In this document: one piece after another, positions 21,964 to 32,930 of the stretch
Numbering within the stretch: position 1 is the first letter of the stretch
Layout: every line of letters starts with the position of its first letter
Source: Laburnicola sp. R22_1
Taxonomy: Eukaryota > Ascomycota > Dothideomycetes > Pleosporales > Didymosphaeriaceae
Assembly (NCBI GenBank): GCA_014281115.1
Contig: JACONQ010000019.1
Location: forward strand, 124,001-188,000
Length of the DNA: 64,000 nt
Direction: 5' to 3'
Program-made: the position numbers and the translations under genes
Notes under the pieces: generated by a model
The model's database searches: none
What the model was told of the DNA's origin: nothing
What the model saw: the letters and a program-made list of their open reading frames with translations, nothing else

Positions 21964-24900
21964 TCAACGCCTAGACCGCTTCGAATCCCCATGAGGCTGA
22001 TCCATCGGATCCCTCGACCTCTTCTTCTCGCTGCGATCCCGCTCCCTCTCATCCTTGCGGGATCGATCATCTCTACTCCGATCACTCCTCTCGCGGTGCG
22101 AGTGCGAGCTCTCGCGCGGCTCGCGGTCCCGCCTGCTGCTTTCACGCTTGTCCCGGGGCCGATCATCTGGTTTGCGCTCGCCGGATCTGCTGCGCTCGCG
22201 TCGGCGATGGCTTCGCTCCGTCGGCCTCTCCGTTGGCGGTGCTGATACCGGAGAAGCGTTCTGCGCTTGCGTCTGCGCGAGGACATTGTTGATGGCCCCC
22301 AAAGCTGTCCGGCTGTCCTGGCGCCTGGCGTTTCGCTCCGTAGAGGCGGGCCCTGTAGGTGGACCACGGCTCGATGGCGACGGCAGCGGAGTCCTTCCTG
22401 AGCCACGGGGTCCACTAGGAACATTGGAAATATCCGTCTGGAGCGGTGGGCCAGGCGGGCCAGGCCGACCTTGTATGTTGTTCATGCGGCTCGGGTGCAC
22501 ACCAGCAGGCTGAGGCGGAGCCGGTGCGACAGGCAGGGTCGGTGCTGGGGGATGCGAGGGAACGTCACGCCTATCCGATGATGGATCTTACATCATTAGC
22601 ATACATTTAAATATATAGCATGGTATTTACTCACATTTCGGACCGGAAGGAATAGTTTCCGCCGGCTGGTTTAGCCTTCCATAATTAGGATCCTGCGTCG
22701 GCGCTATGGGACGAGCTGTCTGCGAAGGTTGGAACATTTCGCGCGATACACGAGACGAAGTAGGTGCAGGTACATCGCGCCCGCCACGCGGACCTGTTGG
22801 AGCGATGTCAGCGGGCTCCTCGCGCCGTTCGCGAATAGTTGGGTAGGGCTGCTGTAGAGACCGGTCATCGCGATAGTCTCGACGCGTGTCAACACCGTGG
22901 TACGGCGGTGCTGAAGGGCGGTCGTCGCGACGAGGTGATTGCGGACGCTCTCTACGTATGTCACGATCGTCAATTCGGTTGTCGCGATCGGGTCTGCTGC
23001 CAGGGTGTCTCGGTCGCTCTTCTTTGGCAAATGGATGTCGAGAACTGTGTGCTTCGCGATCCACTCGTGGAGCTGAGTTTCTACCTCGGTCTTCTGGGAG
23101 ATATGCGGCGCGTTCTGTGTTGACTCGGTCATCTTTCATGTATGCCGCTCGCTCTGGATTGATACGATCCTCGTTGATGTACGCAGCCCGTTCAGGGTTA
23201 ATGTTAGGACGATCAGTGTTTGGTGGACCAGTGGTGATAGATGGACGCGGGGGAAGAGCGCCTGGGTTATCTCGTCGGTGAGGAGGTGGATCGTTTGGCG
23301 CCAAAGCAGGACCGTTATGAAGGCGGTTTCGACCGTCCATGGGCGTGTTTGGTAGTTGTAGTGGACCTCGACTATCAGTCCGTTCGCGCATTGGATCCCT
23401 CTGCCTATAGTCTCGCTGATCGTGCCCGTCGCGGTAATCTCGACTGTCTCCATATTGCATGCCCCTATTCGGCGGTCCGCGTACGTCGCGAGGAGGCCCA
23501 CGCAAAGATCGGTCGTCATATTCTCGAATCTCTCGTCCAGGCCACTCAGAACGATCACCAATACCAGCGACCCTGTCCTGAGACCTAGGGCGAGAGTGGC
23601 GACCAGGCGAGGCAGAGCGATCTCGCGGAGGGCCTCCGACCCGCTCGAGACGTCCGTAATCATTCGGGGTACTGGTTCGAGCATCGTGGCGGCCATGACT
23701 TGGGGCATATTCTGCTGGACGATCACCTGGACGTTCAGGCTGTCTCGTTCGCGGAGGCAGCCCATCTGGTCTGCTCGGTAGACCATGCGCTAGTCTGCTC
23801 GATTGCTGTGCTTGATATCCGCCTCTACTATCCGGTCTAGGAGGAACAGGTGTCGAATTCGCGGATGGCAAGCTAGGCCCAGGACCCAATCGCTTCGGGG
23901 GTTCTCGGCCTTGGAATTGATGCGGTGCAGTCGATTCAGGGACACGGGGAGGCGGTTTGATTGCATCCTTTCCGTTCATACGTGGTACCGAGGTAGCAGT
24001 ATCAGAGGTCGTTGCCGGGGGCTTTCGCTCGTCAGATGCGCTCTTTTCGGGCATCGATTTTGTGACACCGTTGCTGGCATAAGATTAGCGACGCACTTCC
24101 AGACAAAACATCTTCCTTACGTTTCTGAAATCTTCGGCTCGAAGGTTGGGGCGGTCGCACTGAGCTTCTGCGCCGCATTGTCCTGGATTTCGGACGTCTT
24201 CGGAGGGCCTGAATTCGTTCTGGAGGGAGCAGTGGGTCCGGGTGTCGCTTCCTTCGGATCTTCCTTACCCTGTTGCGCGTGAGTCGAGCTAATCTAGTCG
24301 TAGGTTGGGAAGTCTTACCGTAGTAAACATGCTGTTACTCTTCCAACGATTGGCGCTTCGCTTGAATTCGTAAAGCAGAGAACTCGCTGCAACCTGAATA
24401 TCCTGCCTCTCCTCGTCATCATGGTTCGCATAGCCTTCGATGACGGCCCGAAGACGTGTGGCATGTTCGCGGACCGTGGGGAAGGACGGGGCTACGGCTT
24501 TCAAGATGTTGATCGAGTTGCGCAGTTCCGTATACTTTCCTGTATGTTCGCCCTTCTGCATACAGTCATGCAGAGCGTCGTGGAGCTTCTTGTGCCATTT
24601 CCCAAGGACCAAGCGGTAATCTGAGTAGGTTACGAACGTCGTCGGCAGGCCGTCTGCATCGAATTGCCTTCCAAAGCTCGGGAGCTTCCTATCCTTGCCA
24701 AGCGCAACATTGTTGTATATATCCTCGCCGCTGTGCCATCGACCCAACTCTTGTAGTATATCGTTTAAGAATCGACCAAAATTCTTTGATTCATCCTCGC
24801 TAATGGAGAAGATAAGAGCGGAGAGTCGCCCGGGAGCAAATAGTTCATCCAATATTTTGATCAAGCGGAACTTCGGTACACCCGAGTTATGCATAAAGAA

Positions 24901-27900
24901 CAACATGCCGGAACTAAATTGCGCATCATGCAAAGACATGCGCGCGCGTGGAAGAAAGCAATCTTGAAGCAGCGTCATGTGGAGAGTCTGATCCTGGATA
25001 GCGATACCGGGGAACCAAAAATGCATCTCTTCCTGGAGGCTGAACTGAATAAGCTGAGCTCGCTTGGTCACTTCTCCATATTCTTCAGTGAGCTTGTCGG
25101 CATCTTCCCTCGCTTGTCGGTAGACCGAAAAGTCCTTGCGGCGGTCGTTAGGTAGGTTGGTAGCGTTGGATACTATGCGCTGCTTAGCATCTGCATATTG
25201 CTGCTTAAGCATCTCGCCATCGGGTGGATAGACGTCCGTTAGCGACAATTCCCAGAAGGTCACGAGAAAACTGAGGCACGGGTGTCCTCCAAACTCGGTT
25301 GGAAGAGCAGACTGAAGTTTGGAAACCAGTGTATCGATCTCCGGGTTAGGACGGCGAGTTGCAATGGCAGCTTCTTGCACATTCCCGTTTGCTGGCGATT
25401 CATTTCCTGTGTCGGGGATTGCCGCATTTTCGGCTCCAGTAGTCGATGTATTCTCCATCTCGACGTCTCCAGCGGTGGTATTGGTAGCGTCCTTTGCAAT
25501 GTTAGAACTTCTACCGGCATCTGGAGTTCCTTTGTTGCTTACATCTCCGTTGATAGAAGTGCCTTCGATGATCTGCCTATATTGCAACCTAGCAGCATTT
25601 GCTCTCAAAGCTATGCTATCACGAGCGATGTGGAAGGCGAGCTCTGTGTCCAGATAGTAATCCGACATCAATTCAACGAGACTGGGTATCTGTTCGTCAA
25701 ATTCCTCGACGCTGAGATTTTCGCGCAAGTATTCGTGGAACTGGATAAAGTTCAACTTGAGGTTGTCGAAGTTGGTAAAGACAACTTTATCAGGGACTTT
25801 GCGCTGGTCTTCGCGGTAGAGATATGTTTGGACCTGACGCGCAAGTGCAATGAGCATCGGAGGTGCAAGATCTGCATCTTTCAAATATCTCAGAAGGCGT
25901 CTAGCGGAAGTCTTGGCTTTGTGGCGACGGTCTCCAAGATGTTCCAAAGTGTATGTTCGCAAGCGAGGTCCAGCAGAGAGGGCAACGACGTTTGCTTCCT
26001 TGAGCGCCCCGCTTAAGCTGACACCGCCCATTGAACTGATCAGCTCTTCTAGGACTTTCATCATGAAAAGCTCCCCGTCTGGACAGAGAAGTTGGAAGTT
26101 GACGAATTCGAGGATGGCGCTGGGATCCATGAGGCTGTACCGTTGGTAGACTTTGCCCACGAAGACAGCAGTATTCTTGAGCCACCCCTTCATCAACATG
26201 CCGTCGTCTTGCGTGGTCGACCTGTTAGTCGAGGAGATGGAAGTGACAAGCGACCAGGTGAGACAGTCGTAGCCTAGGTGAGTGAGATATCGACTACATT
26301 CGACGAGCGCCTCAATCATGTTGGGAAATTGCTGTCCTTGCTTCAGTGTCAACTCGAAAACCGTACCAGGGCAAGCATAAGCTAGTTTGGCCATGGCTCG
26401 ACCCATTGGGCGTGTGTTGGTGCTTGCGACCCTGCCGAGGATATACTTGGTAGCAGCTTTCACATCCATGAACGCCTTTCTCGTCGCCTGTTTCGGCATG
26501 TTAAACCATTGGTGGTAAATGGCGTATCGTGTCGCGGTGTCGAAGCGCCTGATCAATTCCCACATCTCGTTCACAACGCCAGGATTTTGGCCGGTGAATG
26601 TAAGCGCAGGCGCGAGGAAGGTCGCGGAGAGGTCGGACCATCTCTTCATGTTTTCCTTAGAAGGATCCTCAATGACACTCTTCTTTCCAATCCGGGCAAG
26701 TTTCGTAATGAGCATGGTGTCTCGTCCGCACTCAGGCCCGACCAAGCCTAGCAAAGAATTGCAGAGCAAGAAAACATCGTCGACAGATTGACAGATTGGC
26801 ACATTGTCCACCCAGTCCTCCCAATAAAATTTGTAGTCGGTGCCGTCGCCTGCATCCTTAAGATCAGGTTTCGCCCATCGAAGAGTTCGTCGTGGTGCGT
26901 AGTCGCTGGCGCGCGCTGTTGAAGACCTACACGTTCCCTTTGTAGTGACCGGGACTTTGTCAAGCGGCACAGGCCGAGATGATTCGTAGACTTTGCTGAG
27001 AGAATGATGTGCCAGACGGAAAATGTAGGCGTGCAAATCGGGATATACGTCGAGAAACCATCTATAACGACCCAAGATGAACAAGGCCTCCGGAAGGGCA
27101 CCTATGCAAAGAAGACTCCGTAGCAGAGCTACCTTTTGGTCGGCGGGCTCGGGCAGTTTGGGTTTCGATCCCTCTTCGGATTTTGCTGGTGTGCTTCGCT
27201 CTGATTCTTGTTTCGACGATGGCTTGCTCTCGGCTTCTCGTAAGCGAGCGACAGCAGGGACTGAGTGTGTATCGTCAGACAGTGCCCCAGCTGTTGTCAG
27301 AGCATTCGAGGTTTGGCCTTTCGCCTTTTTCTCCTTCTCCTCGAGCTCCTCTCGCAACTTTAGCCTGTGGGCTTCCATATCTTTGTGTTGCGGGTACAAG
27401 TGCTCCCAAAGGTCCGTGATGGAGATGAAGCCGATCTTGATCAGTAAGGCAGCCAGATAGATCAAATTATCGGGTAGGACGTCGTGAGCATCGCGTGAAT
27501 CAGAAGCATAGAACTGTAGCTTGAAACCGAGAAGCTGGGCGGCGATTTCGTTACCGAGGGGAGGTAAGGTGCCTGTCTCAGCAGTCCATTCATCAGCCCA
27601 TACTTCCGCCGCCGTCTTCACAGCCTTCGTATCTTCTGCGTCAGACTTGTCGGCGTCTTCGCGGGTTCGTGTAATAGGACGGGCACCGAGTTCGAAGAAG
27701 GCTTGGATGGCCAACTTCTCACCCTTTCGAGCGATGATTTCGGTCATGCGGTGCCAGAACTTGATATCGCGGCTCTCTCGCAGACGCAGCTGCTCTGCCT
27801 TTTGCTCATCTGTATAGTACCAAACTTCAGACGTTGGCAGAGCCCAATTGGGTAGTGTCTGCACCTCGGGTTCCTGCCACTCGACATTGTCGGTGCCCAG

Positions 27901-28935
27901 CAGCTTCGGCCACCAGGTGCTGACGCGGAGGTATTTGATGAAGAATTTGTTGTGTTTGACGAGCAGGTTCGCGAAGACATCAAGGGTTACGTCGAGGACC
28001 CTGCCGACATGTAGATCGAATGTTCCAATGATGGCGTTTACGCGTTTGAACGTGGCGGCAACAACATGGTGTCTCGGGGGCTGACTATTGGCAGTAGTGA
28101 AGTACTCCGTCATGAGCTTGGAGAAGCCCTCCGTCTCCTCCCGCAAAAGGTTGTAGTTCATTTGCTGATACAAAACCTTGGTCGCTTTTCGGACGCCAAC
28201 TTTGGAGAATATGGGACGCACAAGGTCCAGTCCAATCAGAAGTTTCTCATCGAGCTCGCGGCGCATCCTGTCCGGCTCGATTCCTGTCGCAACGAGCATT
28301 TTCTGGAGCGACGCGTGTTGAGTATGATCCCATGTGTATGAACTCATGCTGTCCAGAAAGCAAGCGACGGGATCGATCAACTCGTCGGCCGGGGCGGACA
28401 CGATATCGCGCACCATGGACCCAAGCTCAGCCGGCGACATGAGCTCCTGTACCGACGCATCGACGATCTCAAGAAAGACGATGTTGAGATTGAACATGTC
28501 GCCCTCGCGCTGGGCTGTGATGGCGGCCTGGACCACAGCATTTCGGGCCTCGACGCTCCAATTGGCGACGCGGTCGGGGGTCAGATGTTCGTTGCTGTCG
28601 GGGACGTCGCGCGAAGCTGGCTGAAAGGCTGGCTCTTTCGGCGGTGCCGGTGGGTGTGACGGGGTGGACGGCGCAGGCCTCGATGCTTGATACGCGTTCG
28701 CGGGCGGTGACATGGCCGTCGGCGATGCATGCGGGCCACTCGAGTTGTGTGCGCCACTGTAGCCACCACGTCCACCGTTTCGGTTGCCTCGCCGTCCGCC
28801 TCGGGGCGAATTCATCTGCTGCTGCGGGCTGGCGAGGGCAAGATCCTGGGGGCGGTGCGGCGAGGGGCGGCCGGAGTGGTTGTCATCGTATGAGTAGTTG
28901 CGGTCGCCGCGCTTCCGCTTCGGAGCGGGAGCCAT
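21964..28935 (-). CDS. THO2: THO complex subunit 2 (Tho2/THOC2), 4 exons
   Basis: Exons complement(24319..28935, 24121..24269, 22635..24073, 21964..22586); introns 49, 47 and 48 nt; 2275 aa. Splicing restores FEPKISETNGVTKSMPEKS across exons 2-3. Residues 1-150 are Gly/Arg/Pro-rich. The central and C-terminal Tho2 regions follow, the latter around residues 1210-1540 and beginning near LQSALPTEFGGHPCLSFL. The last 700 residues are an Arg/Asp/Pro-rich disordered tail ending in RS/RD/SR dipeptides, typical of filamentous-fungal Tho2. The THO complex acts in the nucleus, coupling transcription elongation to mRNP assembly and export and limiting R-loops. It lies in tandem upstream-to-downstream order behind RBG1 on the same strand, with 445 bp between. 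Confidence 0.95.
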
Positions 28936-29380
28936 GGCCGCGCGCTCTCAACGAGCAGAGAGCGAAGTCGGGCGAGGCTCGAGCGACGCTGCGGGGAGCA
29001 TGCACCGCGCGCAGTGCGACGTGGAGAGTCAGCCGTCGATTCGGCACGGGTCGAGGTTAGGGTCAGTGGGGAGATGAAGGGGACGTGCAAGGTCGAGTCG
29101 TTGACGCACACGCGCCGTCGTTGGAGGTTGCGTGGGTCGCGGTTGCGTGGGTGCAGGAAAAGCGCGAGGCAGTTTAAGTTAAGCAGCGTTGAGGCTCATG
29201 AAGCTGCTTTGGATTCCTAGCGTGTCTTGGCACACGCGCCCACACTAGCGTCATAGGTAGCTTTCACCGTGCTTCACCATCACCGTACTATTGTAGACCC
29301 AGTATTGTGTATCCTAGCCACAGCCCGTCTCTAGATTTTTGACTTGAGGCTGTACATCGACTGTTTCTCATACACTAACA
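28936..29380. other. Tho2 promoter / RBG1 3' region
   Basis: 445 bp between RBG1 and Tho2, both on the minus strand. No gene seen; no clear TATA box. Confidence 0.5.
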
Positions 29381-30776
29381 CTACTTCGCCACAATACTCA
29401 CCACGTCCTCATCCGCAACCATATGCCCCAGTCCCACTCGCTGCGGCACATGCCTTGCACTTGCGCCCCAAACCATCGCATACTTGAATGTCTCCTTCAG
29501 CGTCCGGTGCACCTGATCACACACATCCTCAATAGTACTGCCATGCCTCACAATCAACGCCTCATCGAAACTCGGATCCACGCCCTTCCTCTTCGTATAT
29601 ATTCTAATCAGCCTCAGCTCCTCCCAGCATCGCTCCACCACATCTTGAATACCCAAATCGAGCTCGCAGCTCATGACGCACGTGTGCGGCTCGCGGGCGA
29701 GGTCGCGCAAGTGGGGTAGCGAGATGCTATCGATTTTGTTGTAGACGTACAGGCACTTTATGTATTTGCGGTGCGGGGCCATGATGGTGTCTATGAAGTC
29801 GTCGACGGTGGCGTTCTCGTCACGCACGAGGACGTCACAGTTGAGGATCTTGTAGTCGCGGAGGATGTTGTAGAGCATCTTTTCGTCGAGATTCTTGGGT
29901 GGTGCTTGAAAGGTTATTTTCATGCCGCCGGCCTTTTTGGGCTTGAGATAGATGTTGCTTCGAGCTGTTAGCAATCATGTTCAGAAGAATGAACAGCGGG
30001 GAGAAGATTACGGTGGCTCCCTGTTCAGCCGGATCCCAACAGCTTCCAACTCCTGCTCAAGCAACCTCCTCTGCTCCGCCTTCTTCGTTGCATCCAATAC
30101 CATGAGGATCAGATCACTCGTCTTGGCCGCCGAAATGACCTGTCGTCCTCTACCCTTACCCTCGGCCGCGCCTTCGATGATACCAGGCAGATCGAGAATC
30201 TGGATCTCCGCGCCGCCATATTCGAGCACACCAGGGATGGCTGTCAAAGTCGTGAAAGAATAGGCCGCGATCTCAGACTTGGTTTTCGTGATCTTGGATA
30301 GAAAGGTAGACTTTCCGACTGAGGGGAAACCAACAAGAGCGATGCGGGCGTCGCCGCTTTTGGAAACATCGAAGCCTGTTCCGCCACCGGACCCTGCACC
30401 GGGAGCTGGTTCAAGGAGCTGCGCGCGGAGGCGGGCGAGTTTGCTAAAAATATGGTATCAGTCCTTGTATGCAATAGAACGTTTGATACGTACCCTTTCA
30501 GAAGACCGAGATGATACTCTGGGGGTGGAGAGTGTTAGCGCACGTGATTCCATTGTGACTGGATCTCAGATTGTCCTGATCGGACTGGGGCCTTCCGTAC
30601 CCGTCGCCTTATTCTCTACCTAACAGTCAGTATGCATACCATGATAATGGTACATAGTTGACTCCTTACTCTGCGTCCTCGCCATCTCCGTCTCGATCCT
30701 GTGGGGCGTCAGTGCGCTCGACAATCAAAATTCCACGGCACCCATACTCCTTGATCTTCTCTGTAATGTTCACCAT
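29381..30776 (-). CDS. RBG1: Rbg1/DRG1 developmentally regulated GTP-binding protein (6 exons)
   Basis: Exons complement(30748..30776, 30671..30699, 30601..30615, 30494..30518, 30012..30443, 29381..29957), total 1107 nt, 368 aa, the usual DRG1 length. The first 33 residues need four introns and include a 15-nt microexon; the result reads [20 protein letters not shown] and continues [19 protein letters not shown], the conserved DRG1 start. The P-loop GFPSVGKS is at residues 71-78, [19 protein letters not shown] is the switch II region, NKID is G4, and a TGS domain closes the protein. DRG1 binds translating ribosomes through a Dfrp/Tma46 partner. The last intron uses an AAG acceptor to give [15 protein letters not shown]. 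Head-to-head with the wax-synthase-like gene. Confidence 0.93.
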
Positions 30777-31108
30777 CTTGCCAACTTATTCAGTGAATCA
30801 CTAGAGTAGTAGATGCGGTCTAGTGTAAAACAGAACACTAAGCGGTGCCCTGCTGTGGTTCAAGCGTTGCTGGTGTACGATATCGCGATCAATGAGGTTT
30901 GGTGTTGGAAACGCCCACTGATCCTCTTTGGGCTTAGCTTGAACGACAAGCGAGCAGGTGCACGTTTTTGACTGCGTCATGCATGCTATGTTCTTTTGCC
31001 AGTGCGCCGACGCGACGGCGGTGGCCTGTTTGAACTTCTCAATACTAATTTTATGGTTTTTGCATTTGCATTTCGCATCACTTGCTCCCCGGAGTCACTC
31101 AATCTATT
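30777..31108. promoter_or_regulatory. Divergent promoter, RBG1 / wax-synthase-like gene
   Basis: 332 bp between two head-to-head ATGs. Probably a shared or back-to-back promoter; no specific site recognised. Confidence 0.4.
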
Positions 31109-32716
31109 ATGATACCCTCTAACATCTGGCCTCACACTTTTCACGATGTTGTCAACCATCATCACACCCAATACGACAATGACATTCAAAGTGGCAAATA
31201 TCAGCCGCTTCTCTACCCATGGGACACCCTCGGGGCGCTGGTCGTAGTCATATGGATGTTGATCCCACACAAGAATCGGCCATGGCTACGCAATGCGAGG
31301 TTTCTGGTTTTTGCGGTTAATCTGGCATACACGATCTACATGGTGAGGAATGTAAGAGCTAAAGGCGTGGCGAATACTCTGGGTATAGGCTTGATATCCG
31401 CTTGGAGTACGATCTACGTACTTGCAATCATAGTGTGTAACGATCCTCAGACGGATTTCATGCGGATTGAGAGGATGGAAGGGACTTTTGGTTCAAAAAA
31501 AGAACATGTAGACCGGACAACCGAGTCCAAAAATGAGAGCAAGAGTGGGACAGAAAACGGTACCATGGGTGCAACCTCAGAAATCCACGAACATCTTGGC
31601 CCCAGCGAACGTCACGGCGAATTCGCATGGCAGCCCTACCCCATTACACCCTTTATAGAGCGCCTCGACTGGACGATTGACCTCTTTGCAAATTTCCGTG
31701 GCGCTGGCTGGAGCTGGCGTACTATCTCGACACCTCCACCCCCAAAATCGATTCAAGAGCAACTCATCCGTAATTCTGCTGTCGTTCCCAAGCACCCGTT
31801 CCGGACACACCCCTCACAAACTCACGTCTACCCAACACGCCACGCCCTGCTCATTGGAAATCTCAAAACCGTCGTCACAGGCTATTTTATCCTCGACCTC
31901 CTCAAGACACTAATAAGCCATGACCCCTACTTTTGGGGCTACGTGGACAGGAAGCCAGCGCCTTATCTGCCGCACTTTATTCTCTCTTCACCAGTCCTCA
32001 CACGCTGCCTCCGCCTCCTCATCTGCCAGTTCGCCATCAAATGGGCTCTACAAGTTATCTTCGCCCTCGCACCGCTCTTCTTCTCCGGCCTCCTCGGCCC
32101 CTCGCTTATCGGCGCCCGCGCAGAACCATGGATGTATCCCGCGACATGGGGCTCATATAGCTTGGTCCTGGACAGGGGACTCGCGGGGTGGTGGTCCGGC
32201 TGGTGGCATCAAACGTTCCGATTCGCGTTTGAGCAGCCCAGTCGCAAATTGATCGAAGTCATGGGCATGAATCCCAAAGCGCCGATTTCGAAAATTTTGC
32301 AGCTGTTTGTCGCATTTGGACTTTCTGGGGCGCTGCATGCTTCGGGGAGTGTGACATGTCATGGCACTACGAGGCCACTCATGGGACCTATGCGGTTCTT
32401 CCTCTTGCAGGCGCTGGCGCTTTTCGTCGAGGAGATAGGGAGGCAAAGCGTGCGTAACTCTGCGGTTGCGCGTCGCGTGCCGCGGTGGCTGCAGCGGAGT
32501 CTTACTTTCGCATACGTGCATGTTTGGTTTTACCACACGGCGCATCTGCTATGCAATGACTTCGCCAAAGGGGGGGTGTGGCTTTTTCAGCCGGTTCCTA
32601 TCTCGCTGTTCCGCGGGCTGGGTTTGGGTGCTGAGGGAGACGGGTGGTTATGTATAGAGAGTGGTGTGGCATGGTATCGCGGAGAGACATGGTTCAAGAC
32701 TGGCATTACGTTCTAA
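31109..32716 (+). CDS. Wax-synthase-domain (MBOAT-like) membrane acyltransferase
   Basis: Single exon, 535 aa. The frame is open further upstream but only from TTG; the first ATG is 31109. Several membrane segments are visible near residues 38-60, 74-90 and 98-118 and across the C-terminal half. The NFRGAGWSW motif, the WSGWWHQTFRF motif, and the SGALHASGS motif with its likely catalytic histidine match the fungal wax-synthase-like family seen as acetyltransferases in secondary-metabolite clusters. A Lys/Glu/Ser-rich hydrophilic loop lies at about residues 130-175. No other biosynthetic gene is nearby, so the substrate cannot be guessed. Probably an ER membrane enzyme transferring an acyl group to an alcohol. 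Confidence 0.85.
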   Translation: MIPSNIWPHTFHDVVNHHHTQYDNDIQSGKYQPLLYPWDTLGALVVVIWMLIPHKNRPWLRNARFLVFAVNLAYTIYMVRNVRAKGVANTLGIGLISAWSTIYVLAIIVCNDPQTDFMRIERMEGTFGSKKEHVDRTTESKNESKSGTENGTMGATSEIHEHLGPSERHGEFAWQPYPITPFIERLDWTIDLFANFRGAGWSWRTISTPPPPKSIQEQLIRNSAVVPKHPFRTHPSQTHVYPTRHALLIGNLKTVVTGYFILDLLKTLISHDPYFWGYVDRKPAPYLPHFILSSPVLTRCLRLLICQFAIKWALQVIFALAPLFFSGLLGPSLIGARAEPWMYPATWGSYSLVLDRGLAGWWSGWWHQTFRFAFEQPSRKLIEVMGMNPKAPISKILQLFVAFGLSGALHASGSVTCHGTTRPLMGPMRFFLLQALALFVEEIGRQSVRNSAVARRVPRWLQRSLTFAYVHVWFYHTAHLLCNDFAKGGVWLFQPVPISLFRGLGLGAEGDGWLCIESGVAWYRGETWFKTGITF

Positions 32717-32930
32717 TTTTTACAGGGGTTCAAATGCGAGATCCAGATAGATAGTGAGAGAAATTAATTCAAACATGAGAATACGTACAAAGAGACGACC
32801 GAACTGTTTACAGTCGGCTTGTTTATTTATAGCTAATTTAACCCTGTCTAGATCATGAAACTTAAGAGTATTTTGGGTGCATCACTCTGGCATGCCTACA
32901 ACTGACTTTATCTATTCAGATCTGGCTCTA

